The notes under the pieces are model-generated. The model saw only the letters and a list, made by a program, of their open reading frames with translations. It did no database searches and was not told where the DNA came from. The position numbers were made by a program, and so were the translations under genes. 64,000 nt of DNA from Leptodactylus fallax (Eukaryota; Chordata; Amphibia; Anura; Leptodactylidae): the NCBI GenBank assembly GCA_947044405.1, contig CAMRHE010000054.1, forward strand, positions 7,579,501-7,643,500, given 5' to 3'. Below are positions 11,983 through 23,774 of this stretch, piece by piece. The stretch's first letter is position 1. Each line of letters begins with the position of its first letter.

Positions 11983-12572
11983 TCCCTATAAAAAGGCCCC
12001 TAATCCGCTATGTTTTACCTATTTAACAAGATCTAGGCTTTGACCTGCTAATATAGTGGACAGTGCAGGTGTGTACTTAGTCTCACCTAGGTCACTGGCA
12101 GATGTACTTATCTATCGAACACTATGCAGGTTTAGACCCGCTATGTTTTATCTATTTAATATCTATGTAATATCTAGGTATTGACCTGCTAACATAGTGG
12201 ATGGTGTAGGTGTGTACTTCAGCAGTGGGTGGGATGGTTTTATGTCCCTAGCTAGTGGGAGAGAGCTGACATAATATCTCCATACCATTTAGCTGTATTT
12301 GGACTACATTTTTCACCTCCTTATGCGCTATTAACTCACTGGCTTTTGGTTACACCATACACCAGGATATATGTTACTTTATATCTAGTACATCTACTGA
12401 GTGGAGAATTATCAGTTCCCCATTTTCCTGGCTCAGACAGTGTTTGGAGATGGTTTAAACAATCCTATTTTTGATACTCATCATCTCACAATTTGGATCT
12501 ATGGGTTTTTGATCAGTTTATATATTGCTGTCTTATCTATCTGGTGTTAGGGATTAGGGGTCTTTTTATAGG
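11983..12572. repeat. Inverted-repeat-bounded segment, unclassified
   Basis: CCTATAAAAAGGCCCCTAATCC (11,983-12,004) is complementary, with one mismatch, to GGATTAGGGGTCTTTTTATAGG (12,550-12,571). Between the ends an imperfect direct repeat occurs: CCGCTATGTTTTACCTATTTAA near 12,007 and CCGCTATGTTTTATCTATTTAA near 12,138, each followed by GACCTGCTAA(T/C)ATAGTGGA. No target duplication is evident. It abuts the broken 3' end of the DIRS element. Confidence 0.5.
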
Positions 12573-12589
12573 TACCGCATGGCTCTCAG

Positions 12590-13635
12590 CCCCAGAGGTT
12601 GACACAGCCCTAGATGAGTGGGCTGTAAAAAATTCAGGTGGAGTTAACGCCTGAGCAGAAAAAGAAGTTTTAATCGCTACCTTGATCCATCTAGATAAGG
12701 TAGGTTTGGAAGCTCTGAGACCTTTGTCTCTAACATATTAATAAGAAGATTCTCGGATTTCCTGAAAGGTCATGAACGTAGAAGGTAGGTCTGAAGACAC
12801 CTTACTACATCTAGTGTGTGAAGACTTTCCTCTTCAGAGGAAGGAGCTGAAAGAAACACTGATAAGGAAACCATCTAGTTGATATTGGCACGAGAAGGCC
12901 AGGAGAAATCTGAGCTGGACCCTATTCACAAGAACGAAATATATGGTTCTTTGGAAGAAAAGCCTGGAGCTCACCCACTCTCCTTGCTGAAGTGATGGCT
13001 AACAAAAAGGTGGTTTTAAAGGCCAAAATACTTAAGATCCACGTCCTCTAATGGCTCAAATGGAGGACCACAAAGACCCGAGAGAACTGTAGCAAGATCC
13101 CACTGGAGAACAGGAGTTGCAACCACCGGTCTAAGTCTCATAGCACCCTTAAGGAAAATAAGGGATTCTGAGACAGTCATCTGCTTAAACAGGCGGATAG
13201 GGCTGAAACCTGTACCTTGAGTGTGGCAGGGGAAAGGCCCTTATCCAGGCTGTCCTGAAGAAAAATTTAGAATCTCTCCCATAGTAGGATTCGAACTGTT
13301 AACTTCCTGTTTGGAGCACCATTCTTTGAAGATGTTACCTATTCTTAGGTAGCTCTTATTGGTAGACTTTGCTCTGGAGCAGGAAAGAGTCTTCAGGACG
13401 GCTTCTGACAGTCTTCTAGATCTCCATAGGGACTGGTCAACCTCCAGGCTGTCAGGTTGAATTTCCACAGATCCTGGTGCTTCTGAGTTCCTTGGGAAAC
13501 CAGGTTCTGGGTGGGGGTAAGCCTCCAATAGATCCCTCAACTCATGTACATGAGCTGGGAAAACCAAGCTCTTTTTAGCCCGCATGGTAGTATGGCTATC
13601 ACAGAGACTTGGTCCTGTCAGACTTTCATCAATAC
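12590..13635 (-). pseudogene. DIRS tyrosine recombinase, broken
   Basis: In DIRS elements this enzyme joins circular cDNA to the chromosome. From the start, the remnant shows a linker with CGLKRAWFSQL (about 13,560-13,585 in a shifted frame), then the N-terminal SAM-like domain with KSYLRIGNIFKEWC (around 13,315-13,360), then PFEPLEDVDLKYFGL near 13,020-13,065, and finally TPPEFFTAHSSRAVSTSG near 12,595-12,650. The last matches the catalytic H-x-x-R neighbourhood of the family. The sequence then departs from the family before the expected C-terminal tyrosine. Several stops and frame changes are present. The N-terminal part is the longest open piece (13,241-13,585). Confidence 0.8.
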
Positions 13636-13640
13636 CCTTG

Positions 13641-14685
13641 CGTGAAGGATATCATCCTGCCAAGAACCTGCTTCCGGCACACCTGAGATTGCTTCACTTA
13701 CCTCACACCCACTCCCACTGAGTGTGATGGGCCTCTTAAGATAATACAAAAAACGAGCCTTCTAAATTTTATATATTTATTAACCCCTAAACGGGTCGGC
13801 ACTAGACACTTAACACATACAGAGGATACATATAGCGATTAGCAAGCAGATACAAGTAAAAAAGCAACATGGCACGGTGCATAAAATAAAAAATAGGAGA
13901 TAACAGAAAGGAAAAGAATATGTTACCAACACAAGTCTGAGGTTGGATCTCTGGCTCCATATGATGATGTGGATCATGAGCCAGGGCACGTATCTTATAA
14001 AGTCCAGTAGCATATGAATCTTAGCAGAGCAAAAGGCAGAAGACCATGTGGTCCTCACATGGCAGGCTTTTGTGTGTTCCCTGCCCCCGCCCAGAGTGAT
14101 GTCACGGGGGAGGGACGTTACACCTACCAGCTTGGAGCCCCTGAACTAAAAAATGGTTCTGGTTCCTTACCAGGCGACTGGATTGTCTGGCAAGTGGAAA
14201 GGGGGAACTCAGGGTGGGATCCTCTTCATTTACATACCAAGCATGCCACCTCAATTCCCTTTGGGTAGGGAGTTGAACGTCTGGACCTGTCTCGGGCTCA
14301 CAACAGCATGATGATTGGACTGACTGTGGGCGCCTTTCTCTGGGGCACCTACAGAATTTATCGAGGTAACTGTGGGGTGTCCCCCTTAGGAGATATGGGC
14401 ATAAAACTATGATCTCTGTGATATTTAATCAATGCAATGTTGTCTGGTTGTACTGTGGCTCACCAGGAAATCTCCTAGGGAGAGGTTGGCTGTTTGAAAA
14501 GGAATTTTAATTACTCAGGGCAATACAACAGAGGGATGGTAATTAACCAACAACAGGGGCCCAGCTCACAGTAACCGAGCTGAGGGGGAAGTTTGAACAA
14601 ATGGTCCGGGGGGGGGGGGATAAGGGGTCAGCTAGATACATAATTGTACAGACATACATATACGGGAGTCCCCTTAAGCATTACA
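13641..14685 (+). mobile_element. Probable solo LTR inserted in the DIRS element
   Basis: The 1,045-bp block separates two DIRS segments that read on from one another. It is flanked by a 5-bp duplication CCTTG (13,636-13,640 and 14,686-14,690). It begins CGTGAAGGATATC, so the expected TG start would be mutated to CG, and ends GCATTACA. An AATAAA-containing A-rich stretch lies near 13,886-13,892. It also holds a G run near 14,608-14,619. With no internal coding sequence, a solo LTR is the best reading; the strand assigned is uncertain. Confidence 0.65.
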
Positions 14686-14690
14686 CCTTG

Positions 14691-15379
14691 GTATCATGGA
14701 AAGCGAAGGGAAAATGAACCAGCCTGAACCTCCAAAGGATGGACAGGGCATCCACTGCCAAGGGATAGACCTTCTGATACAGTGAGCAGAAAGTCTCTAC
14801 CTTGGCGTTGAGTCTGGTCATCATAAGGTCTACTTCTAGAAGACCCCACTTCAGGGTAATCTGATAGAAGATCTCTGGATTGAGAAACTAATCTCCTGAT
14901 ACGGTGAGGCCCCAACTCAACTGATCCGCTGCTATGTTCAAGGAGCCCCTGATGTGAACCGCAGATAAGTGGGTCAGATTTTCCTCTGCGCAGGTAAAAA
15001 TCAGACCTGTCTCCCTGAGGAGAGATAGCGACCTGGTGCCTCACTGTTTGTTCAGGTACATTATGGTCGTCATACTGTCAGACCGGATCTTGATCGCTCT
15101 TCCTCGGAGGAGAGAGAAATGAAGTAGTGCCAAGTAAACTGCTCTGAGCTCCTTCCATTTGGACAATGTCCTTTTTCTAGTCTGCTCCAGACTCCTTGTA
15201 TGTTCTTTTCGTACATGTGGGCTCCTCATCCCGAGAGGGATGCATCGGTAGTTAACAGGGTCCAACGATGTTGGACCGTGGACATCCGTCTTTCAGGTGT
15301 ATCCACCATCTGAGGGAAAGACGGGTACTGGGGGAAAGTCTGATCCTCTCGTCGATCCAGAGAGGAGTATGATTCCAGG
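14691..15379 (-). pseudogene. DIRS RNase H domain, broken
   Basis: RNase H removes the RNA strand of the RNA/DNA hybrid during reverse transcription. Visible motifs are KWKELRAVYLALLHF (near 15,115-15,165), RSDSMTTIMYLNKQ (15,041-15,085) and, after a stop, a region with RHQVAISPQGDRS and LICGSHQGLLEHSSGSVELG (about 14,900-15,040), matching the DIRS order. It ends in SFSLRFP at the junction with the inserted LTR. The upstream boundary is the hAT insertion at 15,380; the first copy of the target duplication, ATTCCAGG (15,372-15,379), is the last DIRS sequence before it. Confidence 0.85.
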
Positions 15380-15524
15380 CAGTGGCGTAACTAGGAATGG
15401 CTGGGCCCCAAGGCGAACATTTGACATGGGGCCCCCCCCCCCCCGAACCGCTGCCCCCAATCGCCTCCCCCCGGACCGCTCCCTCCAACCCCCCCCCCCC
15501 CCCAAAAAAAACGCATTCCTGCGC

Positions 15525-16010
15525 ACACTATTATGTGCCATAGTGGCCCCTGCACACAGTATCATGCCCCATAGTGGCCCCTGCACACAGTATCATGTCC
15601 CATAGTGGCCCCTGCACACAGTATCATGTCCCATAGTGGCCCCTGCACACAGTATCATGTCCCATAGTAGCCCCAGCACACAGTATCATGTCCCATAGTG
15701 GCTCCAGCACACAGTATCATGTTCCATAGTGGCCCCTGCACACAGTATCATGTCCCATAGTGGCCCTTGCACACAGTATCATGTCCCATAGTGACCCCTG
15801 CACACAGTATAATGTCCCATAGTGGCCCCTGCACACAGTATTATTCTCCATAGTGGTCCCTGCACAAAGTATCATTCCCCATAGTGGCCCCTGTACACAG
15901 TATTATATCCCATAGTGGCCCCTGCACACAGTATTATATCCCATAGTGGCCCCTGCACTGAGTATTTTGCCCCATAGTGGCCCCTGCATACAGTATTATG
16001 CCCCATTGTG
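15525..16010 (+). repeat. 31-bp minisatellite inside hAT
   Basis: About 15 units with core GCACACAGTATCATGTCCCA and TAGTGGCCCCT, spaced 31 bp. Units drift to GTATTAT toward the right. There are no unique spacers, so this is not a CRISPR array. Confidence 0.92.
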
Positions 16011-16028
16011 GACCACCCATGAACAATT

Positions 16029-16066
16029 ATTATACTCTGGAGTCTTTTCAGACCCCAGAGTATAAT
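16029..16066. repeat. Hairpin ATTATACTCTGG / CCAGAGTATAAT
   Basis: Near-perfect palindrome with loop around TCTTTTCA. A related hairpin occurs at 16,317-16,354 in the same element and at about 345-381 in the copy at the window start, so it is a fixed part of the family. Confidence 0.85.
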
Positions 16067-16316
16067 GATCGGAGACCCAGGGGAGGATACAAACATAAAA
16101 AAACAACGTTGCTTACCTGTTCCTCGCTCCGATCTACTCCCTGCTGCTTCGGCCGCCTTCAACGTTGGACCAGGTCGGCGTCACGTGACGCGGGCAAGGC
16201 GTCGCGATGCAAAATGACGTCGGGGACGTCACCAAACAGGCCCGAAGCCTGGAGAAGCGCAGGAGAGGTAAGTACAGTGTTTTTTATGTTCCCTCACCTC
16301 CCCTGGGCCTCCGATT

Positions 16317-16354
16317 ATTATACTCCAGGGTCTGGAAAGACCCCGGAGTATAAT
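16317..16354. repeat. Second hairpin ATTATACTCC / GGAGTATAAT
   Basis: Palindromic with the central GGGTCTGGAAAGACCCC. It parallels the hairpin at 16,029-16,066. Confidence 0.85.
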
Positions 16355-16627
16355 GATAGCAGAGATTGTGGGGTTCGGCCGCGGCCTCACATACCGATCC
16401 CCGCTCCTGCTCACAGCCGCCTCCGCAGAATCGGAAGCGCAGGCGGCCGTGAGCGGGACCCCGGGGAACGGTAAGTATATAGGGCCCGTTACCTGCTGGG
16501 GTTACTCCACCAGGTAACGGCCTATTAAAAATAGAAAGCATCGGGGGCCCGCGGGGCCCTCTAATGTCCCGGGCCCTGTGGCAGATGCTACCGCTGCTAC
16601 CCCGGTAGTTACGCCCCTGATGCCAGG

Positions 16628-17400
16628 CCTTTAGAGCTTCCATCTGAAGAGGAAGCATATGTCATAAAGCCCAAAGGACTGCCATGGCTGAGGATGACAT
16701 TAGGCCTAGGACTCTCATAGTTGTCCTGATAGAGACCAGTCTTGTTCTGATAAGATAGCGGACCCGTGTGTTTAACCTTTCTTTCCTTGCAGGAGTTAAG
16801 GAAATTTTCATGCGGTCTGAGTTCAGGAGAAATCCCAGGAACTTTCTCTGAGTAGAGGGAATCACCTCTGATTTTCCCCAATTTATTAGCCAACCTAAAA
16901 GTTGAAGGTCACGGCTATCTGCAAATGCTATAGCAGGATGGATTTTGACTGAGCTTTTATTTAGCCAGTCGTCCAAGTATGGCACTATGAATAGACCTTG
17001 AAGTCTATTGGCGCCACCACCTTGGCGCCACCATCTTGTTGAAGGTGTGGGAAGCTAACAGGATGCCGCAACCTAAAGATGCTTCCTGTGGCTGGGAACT
17101 GAGACAGCGATTCTGAGATACCTTCTGTGTGGAGGATAAACTGGAATGAGTAGATAGGCATCCTTTAAGTCTAGGGTGGCAAGGACCTTGCCCTGCAGTA
17201 GAAAGGATATAACAAATTTCCATTCAAAAAGCGCTTTATCCTTATGAATAGATTCAGATATCTTAGATCTATAATCATCCTCCAGTCACCTGTTGATTTT
17301 AGCACCATAAAAACTGGGGAGTAAACACCGAATCCTTCTTCAGAGGGGGACCTCTTCCAAGACCCCCTTGTAGGAGTCTCTGCCACAGGAAGAAAACAGC
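16628..17400 (-). pseudogene. DIRS reverse transcriptase, broken
   Basis: The polymerase copies element RNA into cDNA. From 17,400 downward the visible motifs are VFMVLKSTGDWRMIIDLRYLN (around 17,270-17,330), LDLKDAYLLIPVYP (about 17,135-17,180, motif A with its Asp) and YLDDWLNKSS (about 16,955-16,985, the YxDD catalytic box in the form typical of DIRS), then LGWLINWGKSEV and KFLGFLLNSD. Frame changes separate these pieces, and the domain is cut by the hAT element at its downstream side. Confidence 0.88.
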
Positions 17401-18330
17401 TGGCGTCAAAGTTAGACTTCTTCTTGTCCCCTTCTTTGGGGAACTTCCGTCCAGAACCCCTAGACTGGTATCTAGGATGCCTCTGGAACTGAGGTCTAGA
17501 CTGAGGCTGATAACCTCTGACCTGGCCAGGAGGTCTTGATCTACCTCTAAAAGATTGAGGTAGTCTCTTACCCTTCTTGTCGCTAGACCCTCCATGATTT
17601 CACCCAGGCCTCTGCTGAAAGGTTTACCCGGCTCAAAAGGCAGAGAACCCAAGTTATACTTGGAGGCGTTATCAACTCTCCAGGGTTTTAGCCATAACGG
17701 TCTTTTAGCTGCCGTGGAGAGGGCCATAGATTTGGCGGCCAGCTTAAACTGATGTTGGAAGGCCTCGGATAGAGACTGACCTCAAGAATGATAAGAGGTA
17801 ATCTCTGGAGACTCCAGAGTCAAAGTCCCTCTCTAGTTGGGCTAGATCAGAGTGCAACTTGTTTGATACCTCATTAGAGGCAATGGCCACCGAAGTCTGA
17901 GCAGAGGCTGCAGAATAAGCCTTTCTAAAGGTGCCTTCCTTGCTCCTATCCATAGGGTCCTGGAGGTTGGAACCATCATCCGCCGGGACAATTTGGCTAC
18001 TGCCATATCGACTTTAGGAGGGAGACCCATTGGTCCAGCTGAGTTTTCAGAATAGGAAATAAGGCCTTAACCTCCTGGATAAAATAGTGGCTCTTTCAGG
18101 ATGTTTCCACTCCAATAGCATGAGCTTATCAGTGTTACGACCACTTGGAAGACCCTAGGCCCCCTACTTTTGGAAGTGGAGGCTTCCCCATCAACATCTC
18201 GGTCCCTTGACTGGATGGACTTCAGCAGCCTATTTATCTTCTCTAGAGGAAAGAGAGGTCTGCTAGAATTCTCCAAGGCATCTTCATCCGATGAGAGCAT
18301 CTCATTAATCACTTGGAAGTCGTCTTAGAT
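17401..18330 (-). pseudogene. DIRS gag-like region, broken
   Basis: This lies immediately upstream of RT in the element's own direction. Pieces include MINEMLSSDEDALENSS and KINRLLKSIQSRD (about 18,220-18,312), LRSVSIRGLPTSV and FDSGVSRDYLLSFL (17,744-17,830), and a Lys/Arg/Gly/Ser-rich stretch leading into RT. DIRS gag proteins are poorly conserved, so the call rests mainly on position. At least three frame changes are present. Confidence 0.6.
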
Positions 18331-18344
18331 ACTAGTGAAAGAGT

Positions 18345-18600
18345 ATGTTTCATTTCATGCCCACAGTGTGTTACAATCCACACAGACTAGGCCCCCCTTT
18401 TTTTTTTTTTTGCAAATTCCTTGCAGGATTTGAACCCAGGATTCTGGGAGAGGGAGGAGGAGGAGGAGGAGCCTTCCTCACTAAGAGACAAGCCATCTTC
18501 TGCACTGAGATGAAGGCTTCTATAGGAGGGGAGGAGGAATAAGCAAGTACTGCACCACAAAAAACCCCCCCCCCCCACAATTTTGCAAATCTTAATTCCT
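18345..18600 (-). pseudogene. Possible N-terminal part of DIRS gag
   Basis: On the minus strand a short stretch with CVDCNTLWA (about 18,355-18,385) follows a Lys run encoded by an A tract and an acidic/Ser-rich segment from (GGA)n. A Cys-x2-Cys motif at this place is compatible with DIRS gag, but the low-complexity tracts could mislead. Confidence 0.4.
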
Positions 18601-18770
18601 TGTACACAGAATTAAGCTAAAAATATACAGACCAATGTCAGAAAAGAGGCTCAGCAAATATAACCTTGCAAAAAAGGAGGAAGGTCTGTCCGAGAATTCA
18701 GTCCCAGAACACAAGAAAGGTTCCGGAACAAAGTGACCAGCGTCACTACTAGCAGCTGCGGAGCTTGTAC

Positions 18771-19068
18771 ACATCAAAGCCGCACAAGTGGCCTGCACCA
18801 CAGGTCTTTGAACATGAAGCATGCAATCACCGCTGTATGTTCTACTGAAATCAACCTTTTCAGTGCCAAGGTTGAAAGCTTGGCTAGGCACAAAAAAGTA
18901 AGTGAAATGGCAATCCTCCACATCAAGGCCACACAAATGGCCTGCACTACAGGTCTTTGAACATGCGGCATGCAACTACCACTGCATGTACTACTGAAAT
19001 CAACCTTTTGAGAGTGAAGGTTGAAAGCTTGGCTAGGCACAAACTGCCTAAATAAAACCCCTTTCTTT
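18771..19068 (-). repeat. Tandem duplication in the DIRS 5' leader
   Basis: Two copies with a 149-bp period (18,771-18,919 and 18,920-19,068). Both contain GGTCTTTGAACATG, CTGAAATCAACCTTTT and GGTTGAAAGCTTGGCTAGGC. The copies are about 85-90% alike by eye over the first 125 bp and less clear after that. Position ahead of gag suggests leader sequence. Confidence 0.8.
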
Positions 19069-19545
19069 CCACATAAGCATCCAGTGGAAGAGAGATGTAA
19101 AGATGACTCCCCAAAGGTAAGATAACAAACTTTAGGGGAAAACAAAATATGGGAGGACAAAAAGACCTCCCTCCAGCTGTCCCACCACACAGCACAGAAA
19201 AAAAAACACAAGGGGGAAGAGGTCTCTTTGGCCCTCTTATAGGGTACCATAGTCATGCATAAATTATGCTAATTAATAATTCCTGTTCTATCAACACACA
19301 GGGGCAGAAATACCCCATATTGTGCTGCTGTGGGAAATAAGGGAACCTCAGTTTCAGAAGGGTGATGACATTTGTCTCATCACTAGTTACCATTCAAGAG
19401 GAAGGGGGATGATGAAAATCTTCAACAGCTTTTGTCCTATCTTAACAGGATAAAAATCTCTCAAAAATTCTCCCTCCCCCATAAACAGTTACTGGGAAAC
19501 GGAGCAGGAACTTGCATGATTTGTTAGTTCACTGTCATTATGTTG
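19069..19545. other. Anonymous sequence, possible DIRS outer end
   Basis: The DIRS terminal inverted repeat should lie here, but I could not match it to the other end, which is truncated. No gene is visible. Confidence 0.35.
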
Positions 19546-19559
19546 CTCCATCTGACCAT

Positions 19560-19960
19560 ACTAATTCTTTTAGAATTGTTTACAGCTTGAATTGCCGAAG
19601 TGAATCAGTGATCTATTTTACTGAATGTCCTTGTGGCTTGAATTATATGGGCATTACCTAAAGGAAGTTGCCCGGATATGTCAGGATCCTGGAGCATATT
19701 TTGGATATTCAAAAGGCTCTGGATAACACTATGGATCAACAATCCCAACAAACTAAACCCATTGCTAGGCATTTTCTTGCTCTTCATAAAAATAATCCTA
19801 CAAGTTTAAAGGTGAGAGCAATTGACAAAGTGCATATCGGTATCAGAGGTGGTGACGTCATGAAAAAAAACTTCTGCCAAATAGATAGAGGCATTACAAA
19901 CACTTGCTCCGAATGGACTGAATGAGAAGCTTGGATTTGGTTGCTTTCTCTAATATGTTT
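19560..19960 (+). pseudogene. Penelope-like element endonuclease (GIY-YIG) remnant
   Basis: A decayed frame reads VIYFTECPCGLNYMGIT (about 19,610-19,661), matching the GIY-YIG start of Penelope-like elements, where YLI-x-CPCGL-x-YVG is usual. It continues after a stop with IARHFLALHKNN (about 19,760-19,795), IRGGDVMKKNFCQIDRG (19,844-19,894) and NEKLGFGCFL near 19,920-19,950. The catalytic Arg after the YVG motif is in the shifted or altered KLPGYVR region. The reverse transcriptase is absent, so this is a 3' fragment of a copy. Confidence 0.75.
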
Positions 19961-20243
19961 TTATTATTGTTTTTTTGCAGGAGGGGTCACACTCTAATGT
20001 TTCCGTTATATATGGTCTGGTGGACTTTCTGTATATATTAGGTAGGACATAATGGTCAATATCTTGGGCTTTGTTGTGGCATGCTGATTTTTTGGGGGGG
20101 TGCAGATTAGTGTGATGCTTATGTATAGTTGAGGCAGCATATTTTTGTATTTCGGGCAAATATTGTTATTAATATGAACTTGATTTTTTTATTGTTATTT
20201 TTATTGTCCATATAGCTGCATGTGCATTATAATTTTTCACATA

Positions 20244-21880
<1,637 letters not shown>

Positions 21881-22149
21881 TATCACATTACTTTCTTACT
21901 TCTACCATATTATTTATTTCCTTTACATATATTTAATTTTGAGATACTTGTAAATATGTGCACAAGTGTACATTTTTATGAGGTTTCTGAATTTTGTCTG
22001 ATTTTTGTGATTACATTTGTTGATATACAGTGGATTGCAAAAGTATTCATACAGAGCGTACACACTTTAGATGTAAAGGAGGAAAAGTGAACCTCTAGAC
22101 AGACACTATCATATATCTTTTATATGTGTGAAGAAGTGTTTGATAGGTC

Positions 22150-23429
22150 TGGCTAGATGAATAGTTAAAATCTAGATTTTATTAATACCAAATAATAAAA
22201 TATTGGAATCAAGACAAGACAACAAAAAAAGGAGATTGACCAGCTGCGATGGTCTGCCTTAAATATTGCACTAAGATGTTATCATTTTCACTACAAGAGG
22301 GCAATTAGGCGAATCTGGAAGAGAGTAGTTGCACACAGTATTCCTTATGGAGTATCTTTAAATGCAAATATTTAAATGACCATGTAAGCAAAAATTGACA
22401 GCAGAGACAGGACTCAAATATAACTGCATTGTCCAGAAAATGTATTTCCCCGTGTCAGATAAACCGTCTAGCAAACTGTTCACTTTATTAGGGCCAGCGC
22501 TACTTATTTATATCGCACTGAATGGAGGGGAGTCTTGTTCTGATCCCACCTTCAGCTAAAATGTCAGCGCTGATTAATTTGGCAAAGCTCAATGAAAGTC
22601 ACCCTTCCCCATGAACAATGGGAAGGTAGTCACAATCATCCCTGAACTAGGTACCCTAGATGATCAACTGGCAGTCTTCAGAGATAATAGATGGCTATCA
22701 CAGCTTTTTCCCCAATGAATACTAAGGGGATAGATGAAAGCACTCTTAAAAGAGTGAGCTTCAGCACCACTATCCTCATAAGTAAAGCTCAGATTCTCCT
22801 CAAGTAAGCCCTCAAAAAAAAAAAATAAATAAATTACACTAGTGGTCATAGATATCAGGAAGAGCATCAACCTAAGGCTGCTATACTAAAATACTAATCC
22901 CTATGCGTTTCTCCAGTATAATGTAACTGGATCGTCAGGCGAAAGAAAAAAATTTGCAGCCTCTTAGTCAGAGAGTGCAGCGGTAGTGAAGCCGCAGGCT
23001 CGTTAGATCCACGTATATAAAGGCCACACCACGCCCCTTAGAGTGACGTCATAAACAGCTGTAGCCTATCAGCGTGTCGAGGGAGTGGTCAATAGACCAG
23101 TGTTAACTCCCTCAAGACACGTCCAGCCGTCCCACGTCAATCTGTGAGGGCGGGGGACTTGTCACAGGTCACTTAGGAGACTGAAAGTGCGTCTCTCTCC
23201 AGATCCTCATAGGAAACAGACCTCCAGGTAGATAACAAGGTCACACATTCCTTGCATATCAAATAATGATAAATGATACTTGGAAATCAGTATTCCCATC
23301 AATCATCTCAATATATGTTCAGAGCGTGGGGTATATGCTTTTACAAATAATGCAGCAAAATCGTTCACATATGACATAACATGAAGCAAAACATCATATG
23401 GTACTGCCATATATTAGATGACACATAAA
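22150..23429 (-). mobile_element. Probable Penelope-like remnant with hammerhead motif
   Basis: No coding is visible, but the minus strand carries a hammerhead-type core at 22,938-22,908, a hallmark of Penelope-like terminal repeats. The segment around 22,960-23,180 is GC-rich with TATAAAGG (about 23,018) and GACGTCA. Boundaries are set only by the neighbouring Tc1 ends and are approximate. Confidence 0.45.
22908..22938 (-). ncRNA. Hammerhead ribozyme-type core
   Basis: Minus strand reads CTGACGA, then TCCAGT-TACATTAT-ACTGGA (a perfect 6-bp stem II with an 8-nt loop), then GAAA, then CGCAT. This is the hammerhead core CUGANGA / stem II / GAAA. A complement ATGC followed by TC lies about 35 nt downstream and could close stem III; stem I was not established. 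Self-cleavage is inferred, not shown. Confidence 0.6.
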
Positions 23430-23774
23430 CAGTTAGGTCCATATATATTTGGACACTGACACAAATTTTGTTTTTTTTACTTGTTTACTGAAACATATTC
23501 AAATTATAGTTATATAATGGACATGGACATAAAGCTTTCAATTGAGGGTATCCACATTAAAATTGGATGAAGGGTTTAGGAGTTTCAGCTCTTTAACATG
23601 TGCCTCCCTGTTTCTAAAGGGACCAAAAGTAATTGGACAATTGCCTCAAATCCTGTTTCATGGGCAGATGTGGGCAATTCCTTCTTTATGTCATTCTCAA
23701 TTAAGCAGATAAAAGGCCTGGAGTTTATTTGAGGTGTGGTGCTTGCATTTGGAAGATTTTGCTGTAAAGAAAAC

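Larger units (their letters stand above)
15380..16619 (+). mobile_element. hAT-like non-autonomous element with 31-bp array, complete
   Basis: The ends are CAGTGGCGTAACTA and the complement of CAGGGGCGTAACTA. Flanking 8-bp duplications are ATTCCAGG (15,372-15,379) and ATGCCAGG (16,620-16,627), 7/8 identical. It sits inside the DIRS RT/RNase H region. Contents in order are a C-rich stretch, the 31-bp array (15,530-16,010), a hairpin at 16,029-16,066, a GC-rich middle with TTACCTGTTCCTCGCTCC, a second hairpin at 16,317-16,354, then a GGGCCCG-rich tail. It has no transposase, so mobilisation in trans is inferred. Open frames across it are repeat artefacts. Confidence 0.93.
12573..19068 (-). mobile_element. 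DIRS-type tyrosine-recombinase retrotransposon, interrupted
   Basis: Reading from 19,068 down to 12,573, the order is a 5' leader with a tandem duplication, gag-like coding, reverse transcriptase, RNase H and tyrosine recombinase. That is the DIRS layout: a tyrosine recombinase replaces the usual integrase, so insertion is thought to go through a circular intermediate without a target duplication. Two later insertions split it: a hAT (15,380-16,619) within RT/RNase H, and a probable solo LTR (13,641-14,685) between RNase H and recombinase. Neither terminal inverted repeat could be identified, and the recombinase end is truncated near 12,590. Many stops and frame changes make it non-functional. 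Confidence 0.88.

Noticed and set aside
15530..16010. Regularly spaced repeats resembling a CRISPR array
   Set aside because: Units are contiguous 31-bp copies without unique spacers, inside a hAT element, in a vertebrate-type sequence.
18371..18607. Pro-rich and Ser-rich open frames near 18.4-18.6 kb
   Set aside because: They are produced by (GGA)n and poly-T tracts; only the short Cys-containing piece is kept, as a low-confidence gag part.
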